In this document: positions 24,089 to 34,174 of the stretch, piece by piece
Position numbering within the stretch: position 1 is the first letter of the stretch
Layout: each line of letters opens with the position of its first letter
Assembly (NCBI GenBank): GCA_045641605.1
Contig: JAZUHG010000002.1
Span: 1 to 40,389 of the forward strand
Direction: 5' to 3'
DNA from: Equivita sp045641605
GTDB taxonomy: Bacteria; Actinomycetota; Coriobacteriia; Coriobacteriales; Eggerthellaceae
DNA length: 40,389 bases
Program-made: the position numbers and the translations under genes
Notes under the pieces: model-generated
The model's input: the letters and a program-made list of their open reading frames with translations, nothing else
Told to the model about the DNA's origin: nothing
Databases searched by the model: none

Positions 24089-26638
24089 ATGAACTTAGTT
24101 TATTCAGGTATAGTTACACTAGCAGTTACCGTTTTAGTTTTTTATTTTGATAAAAAAACTTTTTTCGGTAAGTGGGGTACTATTCATAGACAGACTCTTT
24201 ATGGAATTCTATTTGCTGGTGCTGCTATATTTGCAACTGAATTTGGCGGAATAAATTTTGGTGGTGCAATTATTAACTCTCGCGATGCTGCCGTTGTTCT
24301 TGGTGGTCTTCTATTTGGACCTTGAACTGGTATTTTAGCTGGTGTATTAGCTGGTGCTGAAAGATACTTCATTACTTCTGGAATTTTTGGCGTTGGCGAT
24401 TATACTCAAATTGCATGTTCTGTCGCAACTGTATTTGCTGGTTGTTTTGCAGCATTGTTTCATGCGATTATATTTAGGAAGCATCGTCCTTATGTAATTC
24501 ATGCTGTTGTATTTGTAATTATTACCGAAGTATTCCATATGATACTTATTCCTTTTACCCATATGGGTGATTTGGAAACTGCAATTATGGTTATGGTCGG
24601 GTTATTTGCTCCAATTTTAATTTCAAACATAGTGGTTGCTGCAATTTCTGTCTTCGTCACTTCGTTGATGGAAATTAAGTACAATGGATATAGAATTAGA
24701 GACATTATTAAATCAAAGGACATTTTCTTCTCGACGGATTTGTTCTATTCTTTTCAGTTTTGGTTGTTGTTAGTAATTATTGTTGCTTTTGTGGCAAACA
24801 TTTTCATTATTTCTCGTTTGGATAACAAGATGTCATTAGAAGCTTCCGAAAATAAATATAAGAGTGAGTTAAAGATTATGAAGTCTTTGATTTACCAAGA
24901 TTATGGCTATTTTAATGATTTAAGTCCCGAGAATCTTGCATGTGTATATGCTAATCAATGGTCCGATGAAAAAGTTGTTGCTTTTGAAGTTGCCGACAAA
25001 GACAACAATATTATTAGTACAAATTCTAAGTTCGATGATTTAGGGCAGTATACAGTAGGAAAAGAAGAACTCAATTTGTTTAAGGTTAAGTACGGCGATG
25101 AGACTCTTTATGTAATGTATATCAACATCGGCGAAGCCAAGATGATTGGCTACTCTTACGAAAAATATGAGATGTACCTGACCTACTTTACTTCGTCTAT
25201 GACGGTATTCATTCAAATTTTGATTTTTGGTCTTTTGATGTTTGCTGTCTTTATATTATTAAAGCTTCTTGTTGGTAATAATTTGAACAAGATCAATGAA
25301 TCCTTGCACGAAATTACTAAAGGCAATTTGGATGAGCATGTGGACGTTTACTCCCATAAGGAGTTTGCTGCGCTTTCGGACAGTATTAACGCCACTGTTG
25401 ATACATTGAAGAAATACATCGAAGAAGAGGCAAACCGTTATAAAGAAGAGTTTGAGATGGCAAAGCAAATTCAGCTTTCAGCCTTACCTAATGTATTTCC
25501 ACCATTCCCAAATGATCCCGAGATTGACTTCTATGCTAAATATAAGCCAGCGAAGATCATTGGTGGTGACTTCTACGATTATTACTACATAGGAAAGAAC
25601 AGGTTGGCATTTTTGATTGCTGATGTTTCTGGTAAGGGTATTCCTGCAGCTATGTTTATGATGCGTGCAAAAACTGCATTTAGGGTTTTTGCTGATAAAA
25701 AGGATAATCCAGCAGATGTTTTGGAAGCTGTTAATAATTATTTGTGTGAGAATAATGAAGCTGAGATGTTTGTAACGGCTTGGCTTGGTATGGTTGATAT
25801 TAGCACTGGCATGTTGGAATATTCCTGCGCTGGACATAACCCTCCAGTTTTGATTAATTCAAAAACTGGTGAGATTAATTTCATCGAGAATAAACCTTCT
25901 TTAGTTTTGGGTGCCATGCAAAATCAAATTTATTCCAACTTTAGTTTTGTTATGAAACCGGGTGAAAAGTTGATGCTTTATACTGATGGAATTATTGAAT
26001 CTCATGATGTAAATAACAATCTTTATGGTGAGGAAAACTTCTTTAAAGCATTAAGAGAGCATAAAGATTATTCAATTCGTGATCTTTGTGAAAATGTTGC
26101 ATTTGCTGTAGATGACTTCTCTGTAGGGCAAGAGCAGTTTGATGATTATTCGCTTTTGTGTTTTATTTATAACGGTGTTCAAGAAAATAGTGGTCTTCGT
26201 GACGATTACTGAGAATCTGAAATTACAGTTTTCTCTAAAACCGACAGCGTAAATAAGGTTATGGAGCGCTGCGAAGAGACTCTTGCGTACAGTAATGCTC
26301 CGAAGAATTTCATCCAAGTTTTTGATGTTTGCATCGATGAGATTTTCAGCAATATTGTTAAGTTCAGTTACGATAGACCAAATGAATATATTTCTGTAAG
26401 GATTGAAATTGACGAACGCTCCGACAAAAAATTCGTTAGATTAACATTTGTTGATACAGGTCCAAGATTTAATCCATTAGATCAATCTGCACCAGATATT
26501 ACCCTAAGTGCTGAAGAAAGAGAAGTTGGAGGCCTTGGTATATTTATGGTTCGAGAGATGATGGATGAAATGGACTACGAATATAAGAGTCTTGCTAACT
26601 GACTCACTTTAACTAAATATTACAATAATGGTGAATAG
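24089..26638 (+). CDS. Membrane PP2C phosphatase fused to RsbW-like anti-sigma kinase (three TGA read as Trp)
   Basis: A joined 849-aa frame through TGA 24323 (Trp79, FGP-W-TGILAG), 26210 (Trp708) and 26600 (Trp838). Domains in order: a 5TM-5TMR_LYT-type membrane sensor as in LytS (about 1-190, with RDAAVVLGGLLFGP and GAERYF); a further membrane pair around an extracytoplasmic segment (about 225-395); HAMP (about 395-445); a SpoIIE/RsbU-type PP2C phosphatase (about 455-695, IIGGDFYDYY, ADVSGKGIPAAMFM, CAGHNPP, LYTDGIIES); and a C-terminal GHKL kinase-like domain (DEIFSNIVKF, GGLGIFMVREMMDE). This joins the two opposing activities of a partner-switching sigma-factor system in one protein. No anti-sigma antagonist or sigma factor gene is adjacent. 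Confidence 0.88.
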
Positions 26639-26674
26639 TGAGTTAAGCTCAGTTTTATAGAGAAAGAGGTTAAT

Positions 26675-27436
26675 ATGTCAGGACATTCAAAATGAGCTAC
26701 AACAAAACACAGGAAAGCTGCACAGGACAAAAAGCGTTCTGCTCTATTTTCAAAGCTTTCTAAAAACATTACTGTTGCGGCAAAGGTTGGCGGAGATCCA
26801 AACCCAGAAAACAATGCTTCGTTAGCTGCTGCTGTTGAAAAGGCGAAGGCTAACAGCTTGCCGAAGGACAAGATTAAACAGGCAATTGACAAGGCCTTTG
26901 GAGCTGGAAAAGACGCAGCAAATTACGAGGAAGTGGTTTACGAAGGTTATGGTCCTTGTGGTGTGGCCGTTTTGTGTGAGGCTTTAACTGATAATAGAAA
27001 TAGAACTGCTGCAGATGTTCGTAGTGCTTTTACTCACAGCGGTGGAAACCTTGGTACTTCGAACAGTGTTGCATTTCAGTTTGAGCGCAAGGGTGAAATT
27101 GTTATTGATAAAGCTGCTTGTGCCGATGAAGATACTTTAATGATGGCAGTTGCTGATGCCGGTGGCGAAGATTACGAAGACGCCGAAGAACAATGGATTG
27201 TTACTACCGATGGCAATACAATGATGAGCGTTAAAAATGCTTTGGTAGAAGCCGGCATTGAAGTTAAGGGTGCTGAAGTTGTTATGGAGCCAACAAATCC
27301 AACCGATGTTGACCCACAACAAGCTAAAAAAGTTATGCGTTTAATTGATAATTTAGAAGAATTAGAAGATCTTCAAAACGTATATCACACAATGAACATG
27401 ACAGATGAAGTTCTTGCTGCAATTGACGAAGAATAA
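26675..27436 (+). CDS. yebC: YebC/PmpR family translational/transcriptional regulator (TGA read as Trp7)
   Basis: Full 253-aa YebC (TACO1) family protein; members ease ribosome stalling at proline runs or act as DNA-binding regulators. ATG 26675 follows GAAAGAGG. The sixth codon is followed by TGA (26693-26695) in MSGHSK-W-ATTKHRKAAQDKKR, where Trp is essentially invariant in the family, making this the clearest single proof of UGA = Trp here. The rest is standard (VAAKVGGDPNPENN, NRTAADVRSAFTHSGGNLG, DNLEELEDLQNVYHTM). With the standard code the first 61 residues would be lost. The stop overlaps the next start by 1 nt. Confidence 0.97.
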
Positions 27437-27867
27437 TGTTTGAACGAGATTATTTAGTTAAGATGCTTGTTGAATTAGCTGCGGCTATTCGACGAGCTCT
27501 TGATAAATCTAGGGAAGCAAAAGACCTTGAAGGTGCTTGTGACATCCTGGAAAATTCAATTACAAGTTCAACAGATTTAGATGGTGCAGTGCTTATGACG
27601 CTTGCACCCGAATCTATTGCTTCGGTACTTCAAGTTGCTAACACAGACCCGCGAGTTGTAATTTATGTTGCGCATTCGATGCAACTTCAAGCTCATTATC
27701 TTCGTCAACTCAACAACACTGCTGTGGCGGACCTTCGTGAAAAGCAAGCGAATGCCTTGGCTAAAGCTTATAATTTTGAGCTTCCAAAAAATATTGAAGA
27801 AGTTGATGATGAACTGTTTAACGACGAAGAATTTTTAGAATCAATTGAAAAACTATGTGAGGATTAA
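27436..27867 (+). CDS. Small helical protein of unknown function
   Basis: A 143-aa acidic protein predicted to be all helical, starting MFERDYLVKMLVELAAAIRR. It has no signal peptide, membrane segment or catalytic motif. The N-terminal RDYLxKxLxxLAxAIxR pattern recalls DUF6483-type small Firmicutes proteins, but I cannot confirm the family. It is tightly coupled: its ATG overlaps the yebC stop and its TAA abuts the TTG of the deacetylase. Coding is supported by length, coupling and codon use. No function is inferred. Confidence 0.8.
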   Translation: MFERDYLVKMLVELAAAIRRALDKSREAKDLEGACDILENSITSSTDLDGAVLMTLAPESIASVLQVANTDPRVVIYVAHSMQLQAHYLRQLNNTAVADLREKQANALAKAYNFELPKNIEEVDDELFNDEEFLESIEKLCED

Positions 27868-28656
27868 TTGATTTTACTTAGTTTTGACATTGAAGAATTT
27901 GATGTTCCAAGAGAGAAGGGGCTTGATTGGTCATTTGAGAATGCAATGAAAGTCTCGAAGATTGGGGCTACAAAAATTTTAGACATCTTAAAGGCAAACA
28001 ATGTTAAAGCAACTTTATTTTGTACTTCAAATTTTGTAGTTAATGCACAAGATTTGGTCATGCGAGCAATTAGCGAAGGTCATGAGATTGCAAGTCATGG
28101 TGTGGATCATTGAAATCCAAAAGAAAATGACCCTCAAATTTCAAAGGAAATTATCGAGAGCAAAATCGCCAAAAAAATTAATGGCTACAGGCAACCTCGT
28201 ATGTTTCCTGTAAGTGACGCAGCTATCGAAGAGGCAGGCTACGCTTACAATTCTTCTATCAATCCTTCTTTTATTCCTGGTAAGTACATGCACTTAAATG
28301 TTTCCAGAACTCCATTTATGACTGGAAAAGTTATGCAAATTCCGGCTTCGGTTAGTCCTCATGCAAGAGTTCCAATGTTTTGACTTGCTCTGCATACCTA
28401 CCCATTGGGACTTTATAAAAAACTGGCGCAACAAATTGTTAATCACGACGGATATTTTATGACTTATTTTCATCCTTGGGAGTTTGTTGACCATCCTTCA
28501 AGCATTAAAAAATATATGCTTCCAATTGTTAATCATAACAATGGAGGCGATATGTGTCTTCGTTTGGATAATGTGATTAAACACTTTAAAGAGCAGGGTG
28601 AGAGCTTTTCTACCTTCACTGATTTTATGCTATCATATAAGCAGAAAGGGATGTAA
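27868..28656 (+). CDS. Polysaccharide deacetylase family protein (two TGA read as Trp)
   Basis: NodB-fold carbohydrate esterase, probably acting on an envelope glycopolymer. The joined 262-aa frame starts at TTG 27868 (GAGG upstream) and reads TGA 28111 (Trp82) and 28381 (Trp172). Metal-binding motifs are present: SFDIEEFD near residue 4 and HEIASHGVDH-W near 73-82. FHPWEF near the C-terminus matches a further family motif. The FDxEExD form is like the exopolysaccharide-linked deacetylase subgroup (PuuE-like). No signal peptide is visible, so it may act in the cytoplasm. It is coupled to the GT2 gene that starts right after its stop. Confidence 0.9.
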
Positions 28657-29601
28657 ATGGCTACAAAACTTGCAATAATTTGTCCTTGTTTTAATGAGGA
28701 AGAGCTAATTGAGAGCAGTGCAAAAACATTGCTTTCGCTTATTGATGGTCTTGCTGAAAAAAACAAGATTGACGCGTCAAGTTCTGTTGTCTTTGTTAAC
28801 GATGGCTCTTTCGATTCTACTTGAAATAAAATTGCTAAGCTTAATGGTGAGGATTCTCGTTTAAAGGGTGTAAATCTTGCATTTAATAGTGGGCATCAAA
28901 ATGCAATTATGGCTGGAATGATGTCTGTTAAAGATCAGGTAGATGCTGCAATTACTATTGATGTTGATCTTCAAGATGATTTGAATTGTATTGAGAAGAT
29001 GATTGATTTATACTGTCAAGGAAACGATGTTGTTTATGGCGTTAAAACGAAGCGTAAGGCTGACAGTTTTAGGAAACGCGTTTCTGCTCGCGCTTATTAT
29101 CGAGTTCAAAAGTTAATGGGAATTAATATTGTTGATAATCATGCTGATTTTAGATTGGTTAGCAACAATGTTTTAAAGACTCTTTCCAAATTTCATGAAA
29201 GCAATTTATATTTGCGCGGAATTATTCCTTCCCTTGGCTTTAAATCAGCAAAGGTTGACGATAAAATTAGCGAACGAAGTGCTGGAAAATCAAAATACAC
29301 AAGCAAAAAAATGATGAAGCTCGCAACAGATGGCATTACGAGTTTTTCGTCCACTCCTTTAAAAGTTGTCTTTTGGATTGGCATTTTATTTTTGATTTTT
29401 GCATTAATCAATGGCATCGATGTTGTTGTAGCGCTTGTTAATGGAACTGCACAACCTGGTTGGTCTCAATTAATGTTGAGTGTTTGGTTTGTTGGCGGTG
29501 TAATTATGGTTTCGCTTGGCATGGTTGGTATTTATATTGGCAGAATGTATAGTGAAGTTAAGCATCGTCCACAATATATTATTAGCGAAGTTCTAGATTA
29601 A
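28657..29601 (+). CDS. Family 2 glycosyltransferase with C-terminal membrane anchors (TGA read as Trp56)
   Basis: A joined 314-aa GT-A glycosyltransferase like GtrB or polyprenyl-phosphate glycosyltransferases. ATG 28657 directly follows the deacetylase stop. TGA 28822 is Trp56 in VNDGSFDST-W, a common Trp position. The nucleotide-sugar site shows AIICPCFNEEE, FVNDGSFDST, FNSGHQNAIMAGM and the DVDLQDD acidic motif. Two transmembrane helices lie at about 230-255 and 270-292, followed by YIGRMYSEVKHRPQYII, typical of this group. It probably loads a sugar onto a lipid carrier for the GT-C protein downstream. Confidence 0.93.
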
Positions 29602-29602
29602 G

Positions 29603-31030
29603 TTGGCTTTGAACAATCGAAATAAAATTAATATGGGTAAAGCTCGTCCAAGTGTCAAGCAAGAGCAATACCATCTTAAAAATGTTGTTACTCCCGATAC
29701 AAAAGAGGCTGAAAGAAAAGCTAAGGAGCGTAAAAAAATCAAAGATGCTAGAGTAATTGGTAGAAGTCTTAACCGAAGGTCCGAAAAAGATTTCAATATT
29801 AAGGGTTCGCTTTTTGGTTCAATTAACAGCAATGTTAAACGTGGAATCGCAATTGGTGCAATTGCGGTTTTGGTTTTATTGATTGGCATCGCAATAGGCT
29901 TTGCGGTTTTTGTTGCTGCGACTTCGGCAAAATTGTCCATTGGTGAGGAAGCAAAAGCTAAGCTTGTTCGAGTTCAAGAAAATCAAGAGTATTACATGTT
30001 GTTTGCTGCGGATATTAATGAGGACGAAGACGAGGCTCCCGATATTTTGATGTTAACTAGGGTAGACCCATTGGCAAAATCTTTTATTATTGTTTCTGTT
30101 CCGTCCACTACGTATGTAGCCTCGAGTTCTGGTGGTGGCACAACTCTAGAAAATACTTATAAAAATTCTGGTGATGCCGGTCTTATTGAAGCTGTTTCTG
30201 GATTGGCTGAAGTTGGTTTGTCGCATTATGTTCGATGCAGTGCAAGTGGCTTGTCCAATTTGGTGGATATGTTTGGTGGCATTGAAGTTAACTTGAAAGA
30301 ATATGTTGATGACGTAAGTGTTGGTGATGTTTATATTGGACAAGGGAAGTCAACCATTAAGGGTTATGAGGCTCTTACTTTGTTGAAGTCAACAAACTTT
30401 TCTGGTGGCAATTCAACTGTTTCCGACAATCAAAGACAGGTTTGTATTGGCTTTTTAAAGGCTGCTTTGTATAAGCCTAATATTAATATCGCATACATCA
30501 CAGATCAGTTGGCAGGACAATTTAAGACGGATATGGGAGCAACAGATATCATTTCTTTTGTTTCATATTACAGCGATACAGAAGAAAAGAAAATAATGGA
30601 CACCGAGATTCCTGGTTATAAAACAATGCGCAACAACGTTATGGTGTTTATGATTGATGCAGGTGAGTGAAAAAACCTTCGGACCCAAATTTCTTATGGC
30701 ATGCTTCCTAAATCTGAAAATGATATTACCTACGAAGACATAGACCCCGGCAGCTTTACCATCGTTATTCAAAATGGTGCAGGTGTCGATGGAGCTGGAG
30801 CAATGCTTGCTGACAAGTTGAGGTCAATGGGATTTAATGTTATTGATACAAGCAATGCCGATACTAATGTTTATAAAGAAACGCTTGTAATTTTTGGCGA
30901 TGAATCCATGCGTACGAATGCTATTGCAGTTAGAAATTCTATCAATAATGGTAGGTTAGTTGCTGGCAATGGTTTGTATAATATGAAAAGTGATATTCTA
31001 ATTATTATTGGTGCTGATTTAAAGATTTAG
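29603..31030 (+). CDS. LytR-CpsA-Psr family protein with LytR_C domain (TGA read as Trp356)
   Basis: A joined 475-aa frame through TGA 30668 (Trp356). A cytoplasmic basic N-terminus is followed by one transmembrane helix (about 89-112), an extracytoplasmic LCP domain (about 130-345) and a LytR_C domain (about 375-475, SFTIVIQNGAG...LADKLRSMGF). LCP proteins attach wall glycopolymers to peptidoglycan. Here the usual SIPRDT motif reads SVPSTT and the preceding RSDT reads EAPD, so key Arg/Asp residues look replaced. Catalysis is doubtful. TTG 29603 is taken as start; ATG 29633 is an alternative. Neither has a clear ribosome site. Confidence 0.86.
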
Positions 31031-31038
31031 GAGGAATC

Positions 31039-31272
31039 ATGGCTTTAAATAAAGAAGATGTACAAGCAGTATTAGACTTAGTTCGACCAAGCCTACAGGC
31101 TGATGGCGGGGACGTATCATTGGTTGATGTTGCCGACGATGGTACTGTTACTGTTGAATTGGAAGGCGCATGCAAGGGCTGCCCAATGTCGCAAATGACA
31201 CTTGCAAATGGTGTTGAAAGAATTTTAAAAGAACGTATTCCTGAAGTTACAAAAGTTGTTCCAGCTAATTAA
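31039..31272 (+). CDS. NifU-like C-terminal domain protein (Fe-S scaffold)
   Basis: A 77-aa stand-alone NifU C-terminal (Nfu) domain that carries and hands over Fe-S clusters. It shows VLDLVRPSLQADGGDVSLVDV and the cluster-binding CKGCPMS motif (CxxC) followed by the LANGVERILKERIPEV helix. Length is normal for single-domain Nfu proteins. A good AGGAGG ribosome site precedes ATG 31039. It lies between the LCP gene and the GT-C gene, whose ATG overlaps its stop. Confidence 0.93.
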   Translation: MALNKEDVQAVLDLVRPSLQADGGDVSLVDVADDGTVTVELEGACKGCPMSQMTLANGVERILKERIPEVTKVVPAN

Positions 31273-32846
31273 TGAAGGTTCTGAATTTTTTCAAAAAACT
31301 CTTAGGGGTTTATATTGGCATAGTTTTTGTGCTAATAATGATTCTTACGCCTTTTATTGGTTATCAATTTAGACGCAACTATGCTTGCGATGATGTTTGA
31401 ATTTTAATTGCTATTGTATTTTTCGTTTGCTTTTTGTTTTGAGTTTTGTCTAAAGTTAAAAACGAAAATAAAAAGCTATGGCGGACTCTTCATTCTGATA
31501 AATGTTTTTATATTGTGTTAATTGTTGGCAGCATTATTATGGCTACTATGCAATTTTTTATTGTTAGTGGTGCATGGTTTATTGCTGGTTGAGATACTCG
31601 CAATGTAATCTTTCCAGACATGCAAATGGATCCAGATTACATGTCTATGTATCCTAATCAATTGTTCTTAGCCGGTCTTTTTAGAAGGATTTATTTCTTA
31701 TTGACAGGTGTTTTTGGCCTTGATTTTTATGGATATTATTTTGTCTTGGTTCTAATTTCTACATTTTGTGTTTTTGCATCTGTTGTTTTTATTGGTTTGA
31801 TTGCTAAAAAAATCATGCCCAGCTTTGTTGCTCTAATAACTTTTCTATGTGCGGTGCTATTTTTAGGATTTTCGCCATGGATTATGATTCCTTATTCAGA
31901 TACATTTGCAATGATCACAGTTTGTCTCACTTTATTTTGATATGTTTATATCAATAATAAGCCTTTAAAATTTTTCTTAATCATTTTCACAAGTATTATT
32001 GGTTATTACATTAAACCTACAGCTATTTTTGTAATGCTTGCTATTGCATTTGTTGAGATTTGCTTGATTGTTATCAATCGCAAGAAGATCGATTGGACTA
32101 TAAATAAAAAACATGTTAAAAGAATTGCCACTGTTGCAATTTGTGCGGTCCTTGGCTTCGGAGTTTCGGGATTAATTGGCAATAAGGTTTGTGACTACGG
32201 TGTTCAAATTGACGAGAACCGAAGTTTTACCGCAACTCATTTCTTGATGATGGGAATTAATCTTGAAAATCATGGCGGATGAAATAACGAAGACGTAAAT
32301 ATTTCTAGAAGCTACCCTAATGTTGAGCAAAGGCAAGTTGGAAACATTCGTGAGTGGCAACATCGTTTGTTTAATTATGGTCTTCCGGAAATTTCTTTCA
32401 TACTTTTGAACAAAACGCTTACAAATTTTAATGATGGTAGCTTTGCTTGAGAGGCTGAACTTCCTTGAATGATGGAAAACAGGGGATATAACCCGATAGT
32501 TTGAGGCTATTATGGAATTGACCCTGCTGATGCTCATAACGACAATAATAATTTGTCTGCATACCCGCGCCAAATGCTTTGGTTAATGATATTAATTGGA
32601 GTAGCGCTTACTTTCTTTATTAAAAAGCCGAAGAAATCCGAATATGTTGTGTATTTGAGCCTCCTAGCAATTAGTGGATTTTTAACAGTTTGCGAGCCTG
32701 ACCCAAGATACTTTTTATTATACGTTCCATTTTTCGTATTAATTGCTCCGAAGGGATGGTTTAATTTTGTTCATTTTGTACTTGAAGATAAAGCTGTTCC
32801 CAAAAAGGAAGTCTTAAAGAAGGATTCTAAATATGGCATCTACTAA
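31272..32846 (+). CDS. Multi-pass membrane protein, GT-C/mannosyltransferase-like (eight TGA read as Trp)
   Basis: A joined 524-aa frame with TGA at 31398, 31440, 31590, 31938, 32280, 32448, 32466 and 32502 (Trp43, 57, 107, 223, 337, 393, 399, 411), against about seven TGG. About ten hydrophobic spans are seen. An acidic extracytoplasmic loop after the second or third span (W-DTRNVIFPDMQMDPDY) contains Asp residues like the catalytic loop of GT-C glycosyltransferases. The C-terminal EPDPRYFLLYVPFFVLIAP resembles the end of such enzymes. With the GT2, LCP and deacetylase genes upstream it may add sugars to an envelope polymer. The family is inferred, not certain. Under the standard code this gene would seem to be many fragments. 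Confidence 0.8.
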
Positions 32847-34164
32847 AAAAAATAAGTTAAACCTTGGTGCATGTATAATGATTTTGATTGGCGGCATGTT
32901 TGGGAGTGCCATCTTTTCACTTTCGGGCTTAACAATTGCAAATGCTGGTCCTGCTTCGTTAGTAAGTTGGTTTGCATCTGCCCCCATTATGTTGATTTAT
33001 GGTTTGCTTTTAGCTGAGCTTGCTTGTTATTTTCCCAAGAGTGGTGGCGTTTATGTATTTCCCGCAAAAGCAATTAAAGGGAATAAGGGCAAGTTCCTAG
33101 GTTGGTTATCTTGCTGGTGTTTTTTGCTTTGTAATTTTGTTGCAATAGCATTTGCTGCAATTTTTGTAGGTCAATATTTAAGTGCAGCATTCCCAATTAG
33201 TCAAAACCTTAGTATTCCAATTGCATTACTTGCTATGCTTTTTGTATTTATTTTAAATCTAATTAAATTGAAAAATTCAAGTTGAGCTAATACTGCTTTG
33301 GTTTTCGTATTGATTGCTTTGATGTTAGTATATGTTTATGTTTGTATAGCAAACCCATCCTTTGATATAGGAAAGTTAGAACCATTTTTTATCCAGGGGT
33401 CAGCCGGCGTTTTCGGTTTTGCTTCGATGATTCCTGTTTCTTTAATAGCTTATGGTGCAATAATTTCTATTGCATTTATGGCGAGTGAGATCAAAGATCC
33501 GAAGAAAACCATCCCACGCGCTAGCGTTATTGCAATATTTATTTTGGCTCTTTTGTATAGCTTGATTTTGTTTGCAACTTTAGGTTTAGTTACTGCCGAT
33601 TATTTGCGAATATATCCAGAATTTCAAATGATTCCATTGTTTGCAGCTTGCATGCAATTAATTAATGTTCCGTGGCTTGCATATCTTGTTAGCATTGCTT
33701 CAGTAATTGCATTAATTTCTTCAATGTATGTTTTGGTAGCTATTAGCGCAAGGGCAATTAAAGCATCTTCCGAAGACAAAATTCTACCCAAGGCTTTTTC
33801 TGCCACAAGTAAAAGCGGACAGCCAATCATCGGGGTTATTGTCACCGTTATTATTTCGGCGATTTTATGTTTATTCCCAAGTTATGTTTCTGAGTTTGTA
33901 AACCTTGGCGTTTTGTTTAATGTAACCACTATCTTCATTGTTGTAATTGCTTACATAATTGCTCGCAAAAATCACAAAACTAAAAAGAATATTTATAGAG
34001 TTAAGTCTGGAACTTTTTGGGCTGTTTTGTTTCTACTAATTATTCTTACATGTAATATTTCAAACATACTTACATCTAATTTGATAAATATTGTTATCTA
34101 TACTGCAATATTACTTATTGTTGGTATTGTCATTTATTGAATCTCTCGTAAATTTCATATATAA
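32833..34164 (+). CDS. APC-family amino acid permease (two TGA read as Trp)
   Basis: A joined 443-aa frame through TGA 33283 (Trp151) and TGA 34138 (Trp436). It overlaps the previous gene by 14 nt. About twelve transmembrane helices; the first has the APC glycine-rich motif IGGMFGSAIFSLSG, followed by NAGPASLVSWF. MASEIKDPKKTIPRASVIAI is the conserved cytoplasmic loop. Substrate is unknown. The last TGA is followed by ISRKFHI and TAA. Reading it as Trp gives a basic tail after the final helix, but it is also where an ancestral stop could have been. The murA promoter overlaps this 3' end. Confidence 0.9.
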
Positions 34165-34165
34165 T
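34137..34165 (+). promoter_or_regulatory. Promoter of murA, inside the 3' end of the permease gene
   Basis: TTGAAT (34137-34142) and TATAAT (34160-34165) with 17-bp spacing, a near-consensus pair. The -35 covers the permease TGA-Trp436 codon and the -10 covers its TAA stop. The murA ATG is 10 bp downstream, so the mRNA would be nearly leaderless. Confidence 0.65.
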
Positions 34166-34174
34166 ACCTGCTTA

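Noticed and set aside
26675..26695. TGA as selenocysteine
   Set aside because: The TGA codons are spread over 19 unrelated families at Trp positions, with no Cys-equivalent context and no recognisable SECIS hairpins after them.
34091..34174. Longer murA start at 34091
   Set aside because: It would add 28 hydrophobic residues that belong to the permease in another frame and are absent from MurA; ATG 34175 gives the family N-terminus.
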